From NCBI RefSeq assembly GCF_001045465.1, contig NZ_LFND01000007.1, forward strand, positions 186,001-250,000: 64,000 bases of DNA, in the 5' to 3' direction. Both the position numbers and the translations under genes were made by a program. Positions 47,501 to 55,150 of the stretch are shown here, piece by piece. Source of the DNA: Chryseobacterium angstadtii (GTDB lineage Bacteria > Bacteroidota > Bacteroidia > Flavobacteriales > Weeksellaceae). The notes below the pieces were generated by a model. It was not told where the DNA came from, ran no database searches, and saw only the letters and a program-made list of their open reading frames with translations. Numbering within the stretch: the stretch's first letter is position 1; each line of letters opens with the position of its first letter.

Positions 47501-49210
47501 ATGAAAAATAATAAATTAACTTCTGTAATAGCTATGCTGGTTATGGTAGCAGGTATAGTTTTATCAAAAGGACAAGTCGGAATAAATACCTCATCCCCTC
47601 ATGAAAAAAGCGTTTTAGATATCGTTTCCAGGATGAATAATACAGGAGTTCTATTTCCAAGACTTACAACATCCAATATTGCTTCTATTGAACCTTTAGT
47701 AGGTGATGCTCCCGTAGATGGTTTGTGGGTGTATAATACGGATACGAAGTGTTATAACTATTGGGCTGCCGCACCTCAGAATCAGTGGTTGGAAATTTGC
47801 GGAAGACCTATTAATGGAACTGTTTCCGGTTTGGCTACATTAAACTGCGCTGGCGCAAGTTCTACAGGTACGTTAACTGTTGGACAGCCTGCAAACGGTG
47901 TATCTCTTACAGTTCCCTATACTGCAGGTAATGGAGGAACTTACCCTGCACAAAATATAAATTCTACAGGAGTTACAGGTTTGACCGCAAGTATCATGGC
48001 CGGAAATTTCAATAACGGAGCCGGAAATCTTGTGTTCAGTATAACAGGAACTCCTGCTAATAGCGGTACAGCGAGCTTTGACATTAACATGGGAGGTTCC
48101 TCCTGTTCTGTGAATATCAACGTAAATGGATCTGCTGTTTTAAATTGTTCACAGTCTACGACTTCCGGAACATTGGTTGCGAATTCTGCTACAAATGGAG
48201 CGTCTTTTACAATACCTTATACTGCTGGTAATGGAGCTGCATATCCTGCGCAAAGTATTGCTTCAACAGGAGTGAGTGGTCTTACGGCTAGCATTACCGC
48301 CGGCAATTTTAATAATGGTTCAGGAAGCCTTACTTATACGGTAAGCGGTACGCCTGCTTCAACAGGAACAGCAAGCTTTGCGGTGAATGTGGGCGGATCT
48401 GGTTGCGTGGTTAATTATACCGTCGTTGCAGGATTTGATCTATCGAAGCTGAAAATATTGGCTTTGGGGGCGAGCCCTTATTCTATAGATACAGGAAACA
48501 ATAATTCAGGGCTGGCACTTGCGATGAATAGTGCTAATAACTTTGGGCCTTCCGGAACAGTTAAAACAATCAATAGCTGGAATGTTACGAGGCGTAATGT
48601 AACCGGCGGCGGAGTTTCGGATTTAAATACTGGCGGATACAAAATGCTGATAGTAGGATATGCCTATGATGTGTCTAACAGCAGTGATCTCAATCTTATT
48701 TTGAATTTTGTTAATAATGGCGGAACCGTTTTGTGGTTCACTGAGTCAAGAGGAACATTTACGGTACAGCTGGTTAGTGCGCTGTCGGGAGGGTCCGTTA
48801 GTCTTGGGGATTGGGCTGATTGTACTGCTGCCAACTCAAGTGCAAATGATGTATTAACCGGGGATTTTGGAGATGCAAGAGGAAAAGTATATGGTAATGA
48901 TGCTTGTATTGGCAGAGATTTAAGAGGAGGTTTTAATCCTAATGTCATTGATATTTTGTCCCGAAGCGTAACAACCAATAATCCTGTAGCATTCAAATAT
49001 AAAACAAAGGAGTTTTATTGGTTCGGAGATGGCGGAATGTCAGTTTACATCGGTAGTGCACCTCCTGTAAACAGCAACAGCTATCCATGGCTGTTAGATA
49101 ATAATAGAAGACCTGTTATGGGGCAATGGGGAAGTCCTCTGAGATCTAATGTATCTAACTCTGCCATGTTGATGAATATTATTAGTAAAGCTTTGAGAAA
49201 TGCACAATAG
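47501..49210 (+). CDS. Exported QVGINT-type protein with twin repeats and a GATase-like C-terminus
   Basis: A 569-residue exported protein. A signal peptide (about 1-24, ending SKG) precedes QVGINTSSPHEKSVLDIVS and a small domain with LWVYNTDTKCYNYW. Two tandem beta repeats follow (about 108-208 and 210-311), each with GTL, VPYTAGNG or IPYTAGNG, YPAQ, GVTGLTASI or GVSGLTASI, GNFNNG and a final Cys. The C-terminal part (315-569) begins KILALGASPYSID and includes MLIVGYAYDV and NGGTVLWFTES, resembling the ThuA/class I glutamine amidotransferase-like fold by pattern only. No T9SS tail is visible. It is the only intact member of the three-gene cluster. The function is unknown. Confidence 0.75.
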   Translation: MKNNKLTSVIAMLVMVAGIVLSKGQVGINTSSPHEKSVLDIVSRMNNTGVLFPRLTTSNIASIEPLVGDAPVDGLWVYNTDTKCYNYWAAAPQNQWLEICGRPINGTVSGLATLNCAGASSTGTLTVGQPANGVSLTVPYTAGNGGTYPAQNINSTGVTGLTASIMAGNFNNGAGNLVFSITGTPANSGTASFDINMGGSSCSVNINVNGSAVLNCSQSTTSGTLVANSATNGASFTIPYTAGNGAAYPAQSIASTGVSGLTASITAGNFNNGSGSLTYTVSGTPASTGTASFAVNVGGSGCVVNYTVVAGFDLSKLKILALGASPYSIDTGNNNSGLALAMNSANNFGPSGTVKTINSWNVTRRNVTGGGVSDLNTGGYKMLIVGYAYDVSNSSDLNLILNFVNNGGTVLWFTESRGTFTVQLVSALSGGSVSLGDWADCTAANSSANDVLTGDFGDARGKVYGNDACIGRDLRGGFNPNVIDILSRSVTTNNPVAFKYKTKEFYWFGDGGMSVYIGSAPPVNSNSYPWLLDNNRRPVMGQWGSPLRSNVSNSAMLMNIISKALRNAQ

Positions 49211-49459
49211 CTAGTCTATCAGCAGGAACACATGTTTTTAAAGAAGATGTTTGGAGAGCTATAGAGTGGTTGGGGAATGGAACAGGGACGGAAAACCAGT
49301 CCATATTGGCCTCTTTTTTAAATTATAAAAAACACACTATTTTATATGTTTATTATGACTACAGGTCTTTTTTATAAGGCTTGTAGTCTGATAAATAAGA
49401 GGTGAAAAATAATAGCGGTTTTCGCCGACTCAATATTCAATTACGTAAATAAAGAATAA

Positions 49460-49882
49460 ATGGATTTTAAAAATATACATATAGGTGAGGCAATTCAGAA
49501 AAGAGTATCGGAATCCGGAATAGAAACATCCCGAATTTGCAAATTCCTTAACCGTTCGGTAGACGAAATCTTTGAGATGTATACTTTAAAAAGCCTTGAT
49601 TCTGAACTTATATTACGATGGTGCAAGATTCTGGAATATGATTTTTTCAGAATATATACCCAGCATTTGATTTTGTTTGCTCCGGTAATGGTGAGGAATC
49701 AAACTGACGTAAAGCAGAAATCGAGCTTGCCAAAATTCAGGAAAAATATGTACACAAAAGAAATTATTGATTTCATTTTAGACCTGATAGAAAACGGAGA
49801 AAAAACGAGAGCTCAGGTTATTGAAGAATATAGAATTCCGAAAACCACATTGTACAAATGGATTGATAAGTATAAATCATAA
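49460..49882 (+). CDS. Small protein with two helix-turn-helix regions
   Basis: A 140-residue DNA-binding-like protein. The N-terminal half (IGEAIQKRVSESGIETSRI, CKFLNRSVDEIFEMY) is Xre-like. The C-terminal half (TKEIIDFILDLIENGEKT, VIEEYRIPKTTLYKWIDKY) resembles the HTH of IS3-type OrfA proteins. Similar proteins in Chryseobacterium relatives are, as I recall, often labelled transposase, but no catalytic transposase domain, partner ORF or inverted repeat is present. Regulation is the more cautious guess. The next HTH gene starts 30 bases downstream, so the two are likely coexpressed. Confidence 0.7.
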   Translation: MDFKNIHIGEAIQKRVSESGIETSRICKFLNRSVDEIFEMYTLKSLDSELILRWCKILEYDFFRIYTQHLILFAPVMVRNQTDVKQKSSLPKFRKNMYTKEIIDFILDLIENGEKTRAQVIEEYRIPKTTLYKWIDKYKS

Positions 49883-49912
49883 AGGCAGATACCTGTAAAG
49901 TAAAAAATAATT

Positions 49913-50239
49913 ATGGAAAATAAAGGACCTGATTATGTGAAGATTTTTTCAGACATCATTTCTAAAAAATTTCCGGAAAAAATGTCTCATTGTACCAAAT
50001 TTCTTGAAAAAGGAAAGCTATCCTCATTGGATGTTATTACGCTCAACCGTATTTTATTTCATGATGATGAAGCAGATAATGGTCACAAGTCTTATGATCA
50101 TGAAAGTATTGCCCATATATTGGAATATCAAAGAAAGCAAAAGATGTCGAACAAAGAGGTTGCTTTGGTATTTAAATTAAGCAGAAATACTCTGGCAGAC
50201 TGGAAAAAAAGAATACAGAAAAAAGAATTTAACCAATGA
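49913..50239 (+). CDS. Small helix-turn-helix protein
   Basis: A 108-residue protein with a C-terminal HTH (HILEYQRKQKMSNKEVALVF, KLSRNTLADWKKRI) after an N-terminal region (YVKIFSDIISKKFPEKM, SLDVITLNRILFHDD) of unknown fold. It lies between another HTH gene and a small unknown gene, 30 and 15 bases away, forming a three-gene unit. The function is unknown; DNA binding is inferred. Confidence 0.7.
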   Translation: MENKGPDYVKIFSDIISKKFPEKMSHCTKFLEKGKLSSLDVITLNRILFHDDEADNGHKSYDHESIAHILEYQRKQKMSNKEVALVFKLSRNTLADWKKRIQKKEFNQ

Positions 50240-50254
50240 AAAATATTTCTTGCT

Positions 50255-50512
50255 ATGGATCATAAAAAGTTTTATTTCAATAAAAAATACTATTTCTATA
50301 ACAGACATCAAAACATGGTGATATCAGAAGATCAGTTGGTGGGGAAAAAGATGGATGACCTGGAAGGTTTTTTTACTGATTTTAAAATCCAAAAACTGCA
50401 CACTAACGAACGCGTTTTTATCCTGAAAAAAACATTTTTCGGACTATTGAAATTAAAGCTGCATCTATACCTGAGTGAAGATACGGTCTATGATTATGCT
50501 ATTCAAAATTAA
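50255..50512 (+). CDS. Small hypothetical protein
   Basis: An 85-residue protein rich in aromatic and basic residues (FYFNKKYYFYNRHQN), with a second half of alternating hydrophobic residues (VFILKKTFFGLLKLKLHLYL). I do not recognise a family. No signal peptide is visible. It follows the two HTH genes closely and was probably kept with them. Confidence 0.6.
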   Translation: MDHKKFYFNKKYYFYNRHQNMVISEDQLVGKKMDDLEGFFTDFKIQKLHTNERVFILKKTFFGLLKLKLHLYLSEDTVYDYAIQN

Positions 50513-50812
50513 ATTTCAAATGGTATAACATTGCATCGGCACATTTCATTTCTACTACAGATTAATGTTGTTATTCTAGTTTCTAATACTATTTTGTTTG
50601 GGATGCCGATGCTTTGTTTCTTTAAATCTTACTGTTTAAAACGGCAGAACCTCTTGTAATGCTTAAATGTTTTTATTTGAGCTGTTATTTTAAATATTTT
50701 TAAATCAGTATTTTAAATTTATTGGGAACTATGTTTTTTTATAGCGACGATTGGTATAATTGTCGCTGTAAAAAACAATAGCTGGTACGTATTAATTTAA
50801 TATCACAAGGAT
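50513..50812. other. Spacer with inverted repeats before the LuxR-type gene
   Basis: About 300 bases. It contains a distant inverted repeat (GCATCGGCA at 50533-50541 and TGCCGATGC at 50604-50612) and a tight hairpin at 50743-50767. No ORF. Confidence 0.6.
50743..50767 (+). promoter_or_regulatory. Inverted repeat in the leader of the LuxR-type gene
   Basis: AGCGACGATT pairs with AATTGTCGCT (one G-U) around GGTAT, 45 bases before the start at 50813. There is no following T-run, so an operator or leader structure is more likely than a terminator. Confidence 0.5.
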
Positions 50813-51607
50813 ATGGGAAAAAAGATTAATCCAATGGATGAAAAGGATTTCAATGAGTATTTCGCTAAAAAAGAGGGCGAACTGCCGGAGAATTATATTG
50901 ATGTTTTTAAAAATTCAATTGAAAATGCTAAGAGTTTCGCTATAGGACCCTACTTCTGGTTTATTAATAACAGTACAATTAAGAAAACGGAACGAACCAG
51001 TGACAATATTGAGCAGTTTACCCCTTTTAAGAAAGAAGATTGGATTGGCTCAGATACTGAATTTTTTATGGACCTGTTCCATCCGATGGACAGGGAGTAT
51101 ATGATGGCTGCCTTCGTATTTTCTGCCAACTTACGTTTGGAGTTTCTAAGAAACGGAAAAACCGATATGACATTCAATCATTACGGCAGAATGATCAACC
51201 GAAGTGGAGAGTATCGCTGGATATTACTGCAGTCGCCTGTTCAGATTGTCAATAATTACGACATAAAAGCTTCTATAGTTTTTATTTATGATCTTTCCCA
51301 TTTTATTATTCAAAACATGCCGCTACTTTCGGTAATGGATTTTGCGGATAATGAAGTCAAGTATTTCAGACATATTGATCAGCATTTGCTTAAGATAGAT
51401 GTAGATAAACCCGTCATTACAAAACGTGAAAAAGATGTTCTGAGACTTATGGCACAAGGTCTCAACAGTCCGGAAATTGCTTCAAAGCTTTTTATCTCCT
51501 ATCATACCGTGGAAAACCATAAACGCAATCTTAGAAGAAAAACAAATGTCAAAACATCAGCAGAACTTATTGCCTATACAATGAATCACAGCTTGCTTGT
51601 GCTTTAG
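50813..51607 (+). CDS. LuxR-type transcriptional regulator with PAS-like N-terminus
   Basis: A 264-residue regulator. Residues 40-180 look like a PAS-type sensor fold (LFHPMDREYMMAAF, YGRMINRSGEYRWILL). Residues 200-260 are a LuxR/GerE HTH (ITKREKDVLRLMAQGLNSPE, then LFISYHTVENHKRNLRRKT). No receiver domain, so it probably senses a ligand directly or acts as an orphan regulator. An AAGG sequence five bases before the ATG could act as ribosome-binding site. It sits just left of the defence island on the opposite strand to vsr; whether it regulates the island is unknown. Confidence 0.88.
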   Translation: MGKKINPMDEKDFNEYFAKKEGELPENYIDVFKNSIENAKSFAIGPYFWFINNSTIKKTERTSDNIEQFTPFKKEDWIGSDTEFFMDLFHPMDREYMMAAFVFSANLRLEFLRNGKTDMTFNHYGRMINRSGEYRWILLQSPVQIVNNYDIKASIVFIYDLSHFIIQNMPLLSVMDFADNEVKYFRHIDQHLLKIDVDKPVITKREKDVLRLMAQGLNSPEIASKLFISYHTVENHKRNLRRKTNVKTSAELIAYTMNHSLLVL

Positions 51608-51705
51608 AAAAAGGAGGGTTTTTGAATGTAAAAGTTTAGATTTGCTTTCAAAAAAGCTAAAGGGTAAATTTATTGAAGGAATGCTGTTTATGGTCCTAAA
51701 AAAGA

Positions 51706-52122
51706 TTATTTTTTAAGTTGATTTATAACCATAGTTGTTGTATTTTCAATATTTTGTTTTTTTAACTGGCATTCCCAAACGGTTATTATATTCCATCCCA
51801 TTTCCAAGAGCTTACTTTCATTGATATTATCTCTGCTTATGTTTCCTTGTATTTTCTCAACCCAAAATTCAGTTCGAGTTTTTGGAATTACAAAATACTT
51901 ACAGTCTTTGTGTCCATGCCAAAAACATCCATTGACAAAAATAACAGTTTTGTATTTTTTTAAAACCAGATCAGGTTTCCCGGGTAAATTTTTATCATTG
52001 ATCTTATACCTAAATCCTTTAGCAAAAAGTAATTTTCTAAAAAGTATTTCAGGTTTAGTATTTTTACTTTTGATCTGCTGCATATTAAACCTTCTCTGTT
52101 CGGGGGTATGTCTGTCTGTCAT
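51706..52122 (-). CDS. vsr: Very short patch repair endonuclease
   Basis: A 138-residue Vsr-family nuclease. It nicks beside the T of T:G mismatches that arise when 5-methylcytosine deaminates, starting short-patch repair. Visible signatures are RHTPEQRRFNMQQIKSKNTK at the N-terminus, the catalytic Asp in LPGKPDLVL, FVNGCFWHGHKDC (zinc and active-site His) and a conserved GWNIITVWECQLK. It is divergent from the cytosine methyltransferase whose mutagenic effect it would offset. I chose the ATG at 52122 because it gives the canonical start; a TTG seven codons upstream is unlikely. Confidence 0.95.
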   Translation of the reverse strand: MTDRHTPEQRRFNMQQIKSKNTKPEILFRKLLFAKGFRYKINDKNLPGKPDLVLKKYKTVIFVNGCFWHGHKDCKYFVIPKTRTEFWVEKIQGNISRDNINESKLLEMGWNIITVWECQLKKQNIENTTTMVINQLKK

Positions 52123-52234
52123 ATGATTTTTTTTAAATTTCAAAAATTACGGGATGCCGTAATTTTTAATAGAAAATACTATGTAAATTTATAAAACTGT
52201 TTTTTGTAATGTATTTTTTATTAAGTAAACATTG

Positions 52235-52242
52235 TAATTTTG
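52235..52242 (+). promoter_or_regulatory. Candidate -7 element of the methyltransferase operon
   Basis: TAATTTTG fits TAnnTTTG, in the vsr-dcm divergent spacer, about 85 bases before the methyltransferase ATG. Confidence 0.45.
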
Positions 52243-52326
52243 CAAACAGTTTGCTGACCTTGAATGATAAACTTTATAAGTTTTTAAATTCAAAAAGTCA
52301 GTTTTTATTTATTTTTATATTAAACA

Positions 52327-53556
52327 ATGTCAGAATTAAGATTTATAGATTTATTTGCAGGTGCGGGTGGCCTCTCTGAGGGTTTTGTGAGAGCCGGTTT
52401 TACACCCATTGCTCATGTTGAGATGAATAAGGATGCTTGTCAAACAATGAAAACAAGAACTGCATTTCATTGGTTAAAAGAACATGGGCGTACTGAAGAA
52501 TATCAAGACTATTTAAAGGGAAATATTCTGAGAGACGAGCTTTGGACTAAAATCCCTGATAATCTAATAAAATCAGTTATAAATACAGAAATTTCAGAAA
52601 AAACACTTCCATATATTTTTGAACAGATTGACAGTAGTCTAAATAATCAAATTGTTGATATTGTCATTGGTGGACCACCTTGTCAGGCATATTCCGTAGC
52701 TGGTAGGGTTAGAAAAGATATGACTGACGATCCTCGAAATCATCTGTATAAACATTATGTTGAGTTTTTGAAAAAATATAAGCCAAAAATGTTTGTATTT
52801 GAAAACGTGCCAGGAATTCTTTCTGCCAACAATGGTCATTATCTTCAGTTGATTTTTGATGCAGTACGGGAAGCTGGTTATGAACTTGATAAAAAAGTTT
52901 TAAACGCTCAGGATTTTGGTGTATTGCAGGATAGGAAAAGAGTAATCATAATTGGATGGAAGAATAATTTGGAATTTGAATATCCACAATTCAAAAAAAC
53001 TGAAATGGAGTTTGAAATAGGGAAACATCTTTTTTCTGATTTACCTAAAATAAAAAGTGGAGAGGGAAGTTGGGGCGTTTCGAATTATGCAGGGATAACA
53101 AATTCTTATCTAAAGAATTCCGGTATCAGAAACGGAGTTGATTTTACAACACAGCACATTTCCCGACTCAACAATGAAAACGATCTGGAAATTTACAGAA
53201 TTGCTGTAGAAAAATGGGTAAATGAAGGAAAGCGTTTAAACTACGGAGAACTTCCTCCAAACCTAATTAAACACAATAATATAAAATCTTTTACTAACAG
53301 ATTTCAAGTGGTAAATCACAAAGGTGTATCTCACACTGTTGTTGCTCATATTTGTGCAGATGGACATTATTATATTCATCCGGATATTACTCAAAACCGC
53401 TCAATAACTGTAAGAGAAGCTGCAAGAATTCAATCTTTTCCTGATGATTATTTTTTTGAATCGAGCAGGACGGCAGCATTTAAACAAATTGGAAACGCAG
53501 TGCCTGTATTGATGGCGGAAGGTATTGCGAATAAAATAAAAGAAATGATTAAATGA
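52327..53556 (+). CDS. DNA (cytosine-5)-methyltransferase
   Basis: A 409-residue C5-cytosine methyltransferase. Motif I is FIDLFAGAGGLSEGF (residues 6-20), motif IV is GGPPCQAYSVAGR with the catalytic Cys, motif VI is FENVPG, motif VIII is QDRKRVIIIGW, and motifs IX and X are ITVREAARIQSFP and QIGNAVPVLMAEGIANKI. The variable target-recognition region (about 240-330) gives no clue to the target site. It presumably marks self DNA for the downstream restriction-like genes, and its partner Vsr is encoded divergently. The spacing to the next gene (136 bases) is looser than in the rest of the operon. Confidence 0.95.
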   Translation: MSELRFIDLFAGAGGLSEGFVRAGFTPIAHVEMNKDACQTMKTRTAFHWLKEHGRTEEYQDYLKGNILRDELWTKIPDNLIKSVINTEISEKTLPYIFEQIDSSLNNQIVDIVIGGPPCQAYSVAGRVRKDMTDDPRNHLYKHYVEFLKKYKPKMFVFENVPGILSANNGHYLQLIFDAVREAGYELDKKVLNAQDFGVLQDRKRVIIIGWKNNLEFEYPQFKKTEMEFEIGKHLFSDLPKIKSGEGSWGVSNYAGITNSYLKNSGIRNGVDFTTQHISRLNNENDLEIYRIAVEKWVNEGKRLNYGELPPNLIKHNNIKSFTNRFQVVNHKGVSHTVVAHICADGHYYIHPDITQNRSITVREAARIQSFPDDYFFESSRTAAFKQIGNAVPVLMAEGIANKIKEMIK

Positions 53557-53692
53557 TAAATTGGCAATACTATCCGAAAAGAAATACCTACACACCTCAA
53601 AGAAGTTATAAATATATCTAACATAAATGAATAAATAATATACATTAAGGAACAAGGCTAAACTAATCAACTGTAATGAAAATTATAATTAA

Positions 53693-55150
53693 ATGCACGA
53701 ATTCAAAGCTGAAATAGCCCAACCGAATCCAAAATCGACTATAAATTCTTATCGAAGTTTTGGATATAATTTGTCTACTGCTATTGCCGACATTGTTGAT
53801 AACAGTATTTCTGCCAATGCTAGTGAAATTTCGATTTCGTATAAATGGCAAGGTCAAGATTCTTTTGTTTCCATTAAAGATAATGGGGACGGAATGAATA
53901 AAGATGAATTGGTATTAGCAATGACTCCGGGAAGTAAAGACCCTGAAGATGAACGCTCGGAAAAAGATTTGGGACGTTTTGGAATGGGATTGAAAACTGC
54001 ATCTTTTTCGCAATGTAAAAGATTGACCTGTGTATCGAAGCGAGTAAATTTTTCAACAGTTAAAAGGTGTTGGGATATTGATTTTATAAATGATGCAGAA
54101 GAATGGCAACTTCTTGATTATATTTCTGATTCAAATTTGTTTGAAGAAATAAATGAACAAAAGTCAGGGACTTTAGTTCTATGGGAAAAGTTAGATAGAA
54201 TAGTAGGAAAAGCCGAAAGTAAAAATGAAAGTGTAAAGAATGCTTTTTACCAAGAAATGGAAAATGTGCGAGAACATTTAAGTTTGGTTTTTCATAAATT
54301 TATTGAAAGTAAAAGAATAAAAATATTTTTTCAGAATGAAGAAATTGAAGCATACAATCCTTTTTTATTGAATCTCGATCCAAAGCCTGAAATGGGATTA
54401 CCTGAAAAATTTGACAATGTAGAAGTTACTTACTTTATTTTACCTCATATGTCTGAAATTGGCAAGGAAGATTATGATAAAACAGGCGGCCCTCTTGGTT
54501 GGTTTCAGCAACAGGGATTTTATGTATATCGTGGAGACAGATTATTAGTTGCTGGCGATTGGTTAGGATTGGAGAAGAAAAGAGATTATGCAAAACTTGC
54601 AAGAATAGCAGTCAATTTTTCAAATTCAAGCGATTTTAATTGGAATCTTGATATAAAAAAATCTACTGCAACACCACCGATCGAAATTAGACGGGAGCTT
54701 TTAAGGATTGCGAAAATGGCGATCATGAAATCTGCTAAAATCTATAACTGGCGAGGACAAAAAAAGGTACGTAAAATCTCGAATTCAAATTTTGAGCCTT
54801 TATGGAAGGATGAAATTACAAGAGAAGGAATAAAGAAATACAAAATCAATAGAAAACATCCGATAATTAATTCACTGCTGACGGACAATAATAAGTTAAT
54901 GTCAAAGGCTTTGAAACTTCTCGAAGAAAATGTTCCTGTTGAATTAATATTAAACAACCAGAATGAAGATCCCGCTTTTCACGAATTAGAAAAACATTCA
55001 GAAACTCCGAGTGATGATTTACTGAACTTAGCTGTTGAATTATATAATATATATATTCAACAAGGTATTCCAGAATCTTTAGCCAGGCAACAAATTATGT
55101 CTTCGACACCATTTAATTTATTTCCACTAATCAATGACTATTTGAAATGA
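53693..55150 (+). CDS. GHKL (MutL/MORC-like) ATPase of the defence island
   Basis: A 485-residue protein with an N-terminal GHKL ATPase: the N box STAIADIVDNSISANA (conserved Glu replaced by Asp), G1 DNGDGM, and G2/lid DLGRFGMGLKTASF, followed by an S5-like transducer region ending near the Lys of DIKKSTATPP. The rest (340-485) is helical, with no MutL-type endonuclease motif. Related prokaryotic ATPases occur in restriction-like operons and were proposed as ancestors of eukaryotic MORC proteins. It likely clamps DNA or remodels a complex in an ATP-dependent way. Its stop codon overlaps the start of the Z1 gene by four bases (ATGA), indicating translational coupling. Confidence 0.9.
   Translation: MHEFKAEIAQPNPKSTINSYRSFGYNLSTAIADIVDNSISANASEISISYKWQGQDSFVSIKDNGDGMNKDELVLAMTPGSKDPEDERSEKDLGRFGMGLKTASFSQCKRLTCVSKRVNFSTVKRCWDIDFINDAEEWQLLDYISDSNLFEEINEQKSGTLVLWEKLDRIVGKAESKNESVKNAFYQEMENVREHLSLVFHKFIESKRIKIFFQNEEIEAYNPFLLNLDPKPEMGLPEKFDNVEVTYFILPHMSEIGKEDYDKTGGPLGWFQQQGFYVYRGDRLLVAGDWLGLEKKRDYAKLARIAVNFSNSSDFNWNLDIKKSTATPPIEIRRELLRIAKMAIMKSAKIYNWRGQKKVRKISNSNFEPLWKDEITREGIKKYKINRKHPIINSLLTDNNKLMSKALKLLEENVPVELILNNQNEDPAFHELEKHSETPSDDLLNLAVELYNIYIQQGIPESLARQQIMSSTPFNLFPLINDYLK

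Noticed and set aside
49460..50239. Insertion sequence
   Set aside because: HTH regions resemble IS3 OrfA, but there is no catalytic ORF, inverted repeat or target duplication.
51600..51710. Left attachment site matching the ssrA 3' end
   Set aside because: No stretch here repeats the ssrA 3' sequence beyond short chance matches.
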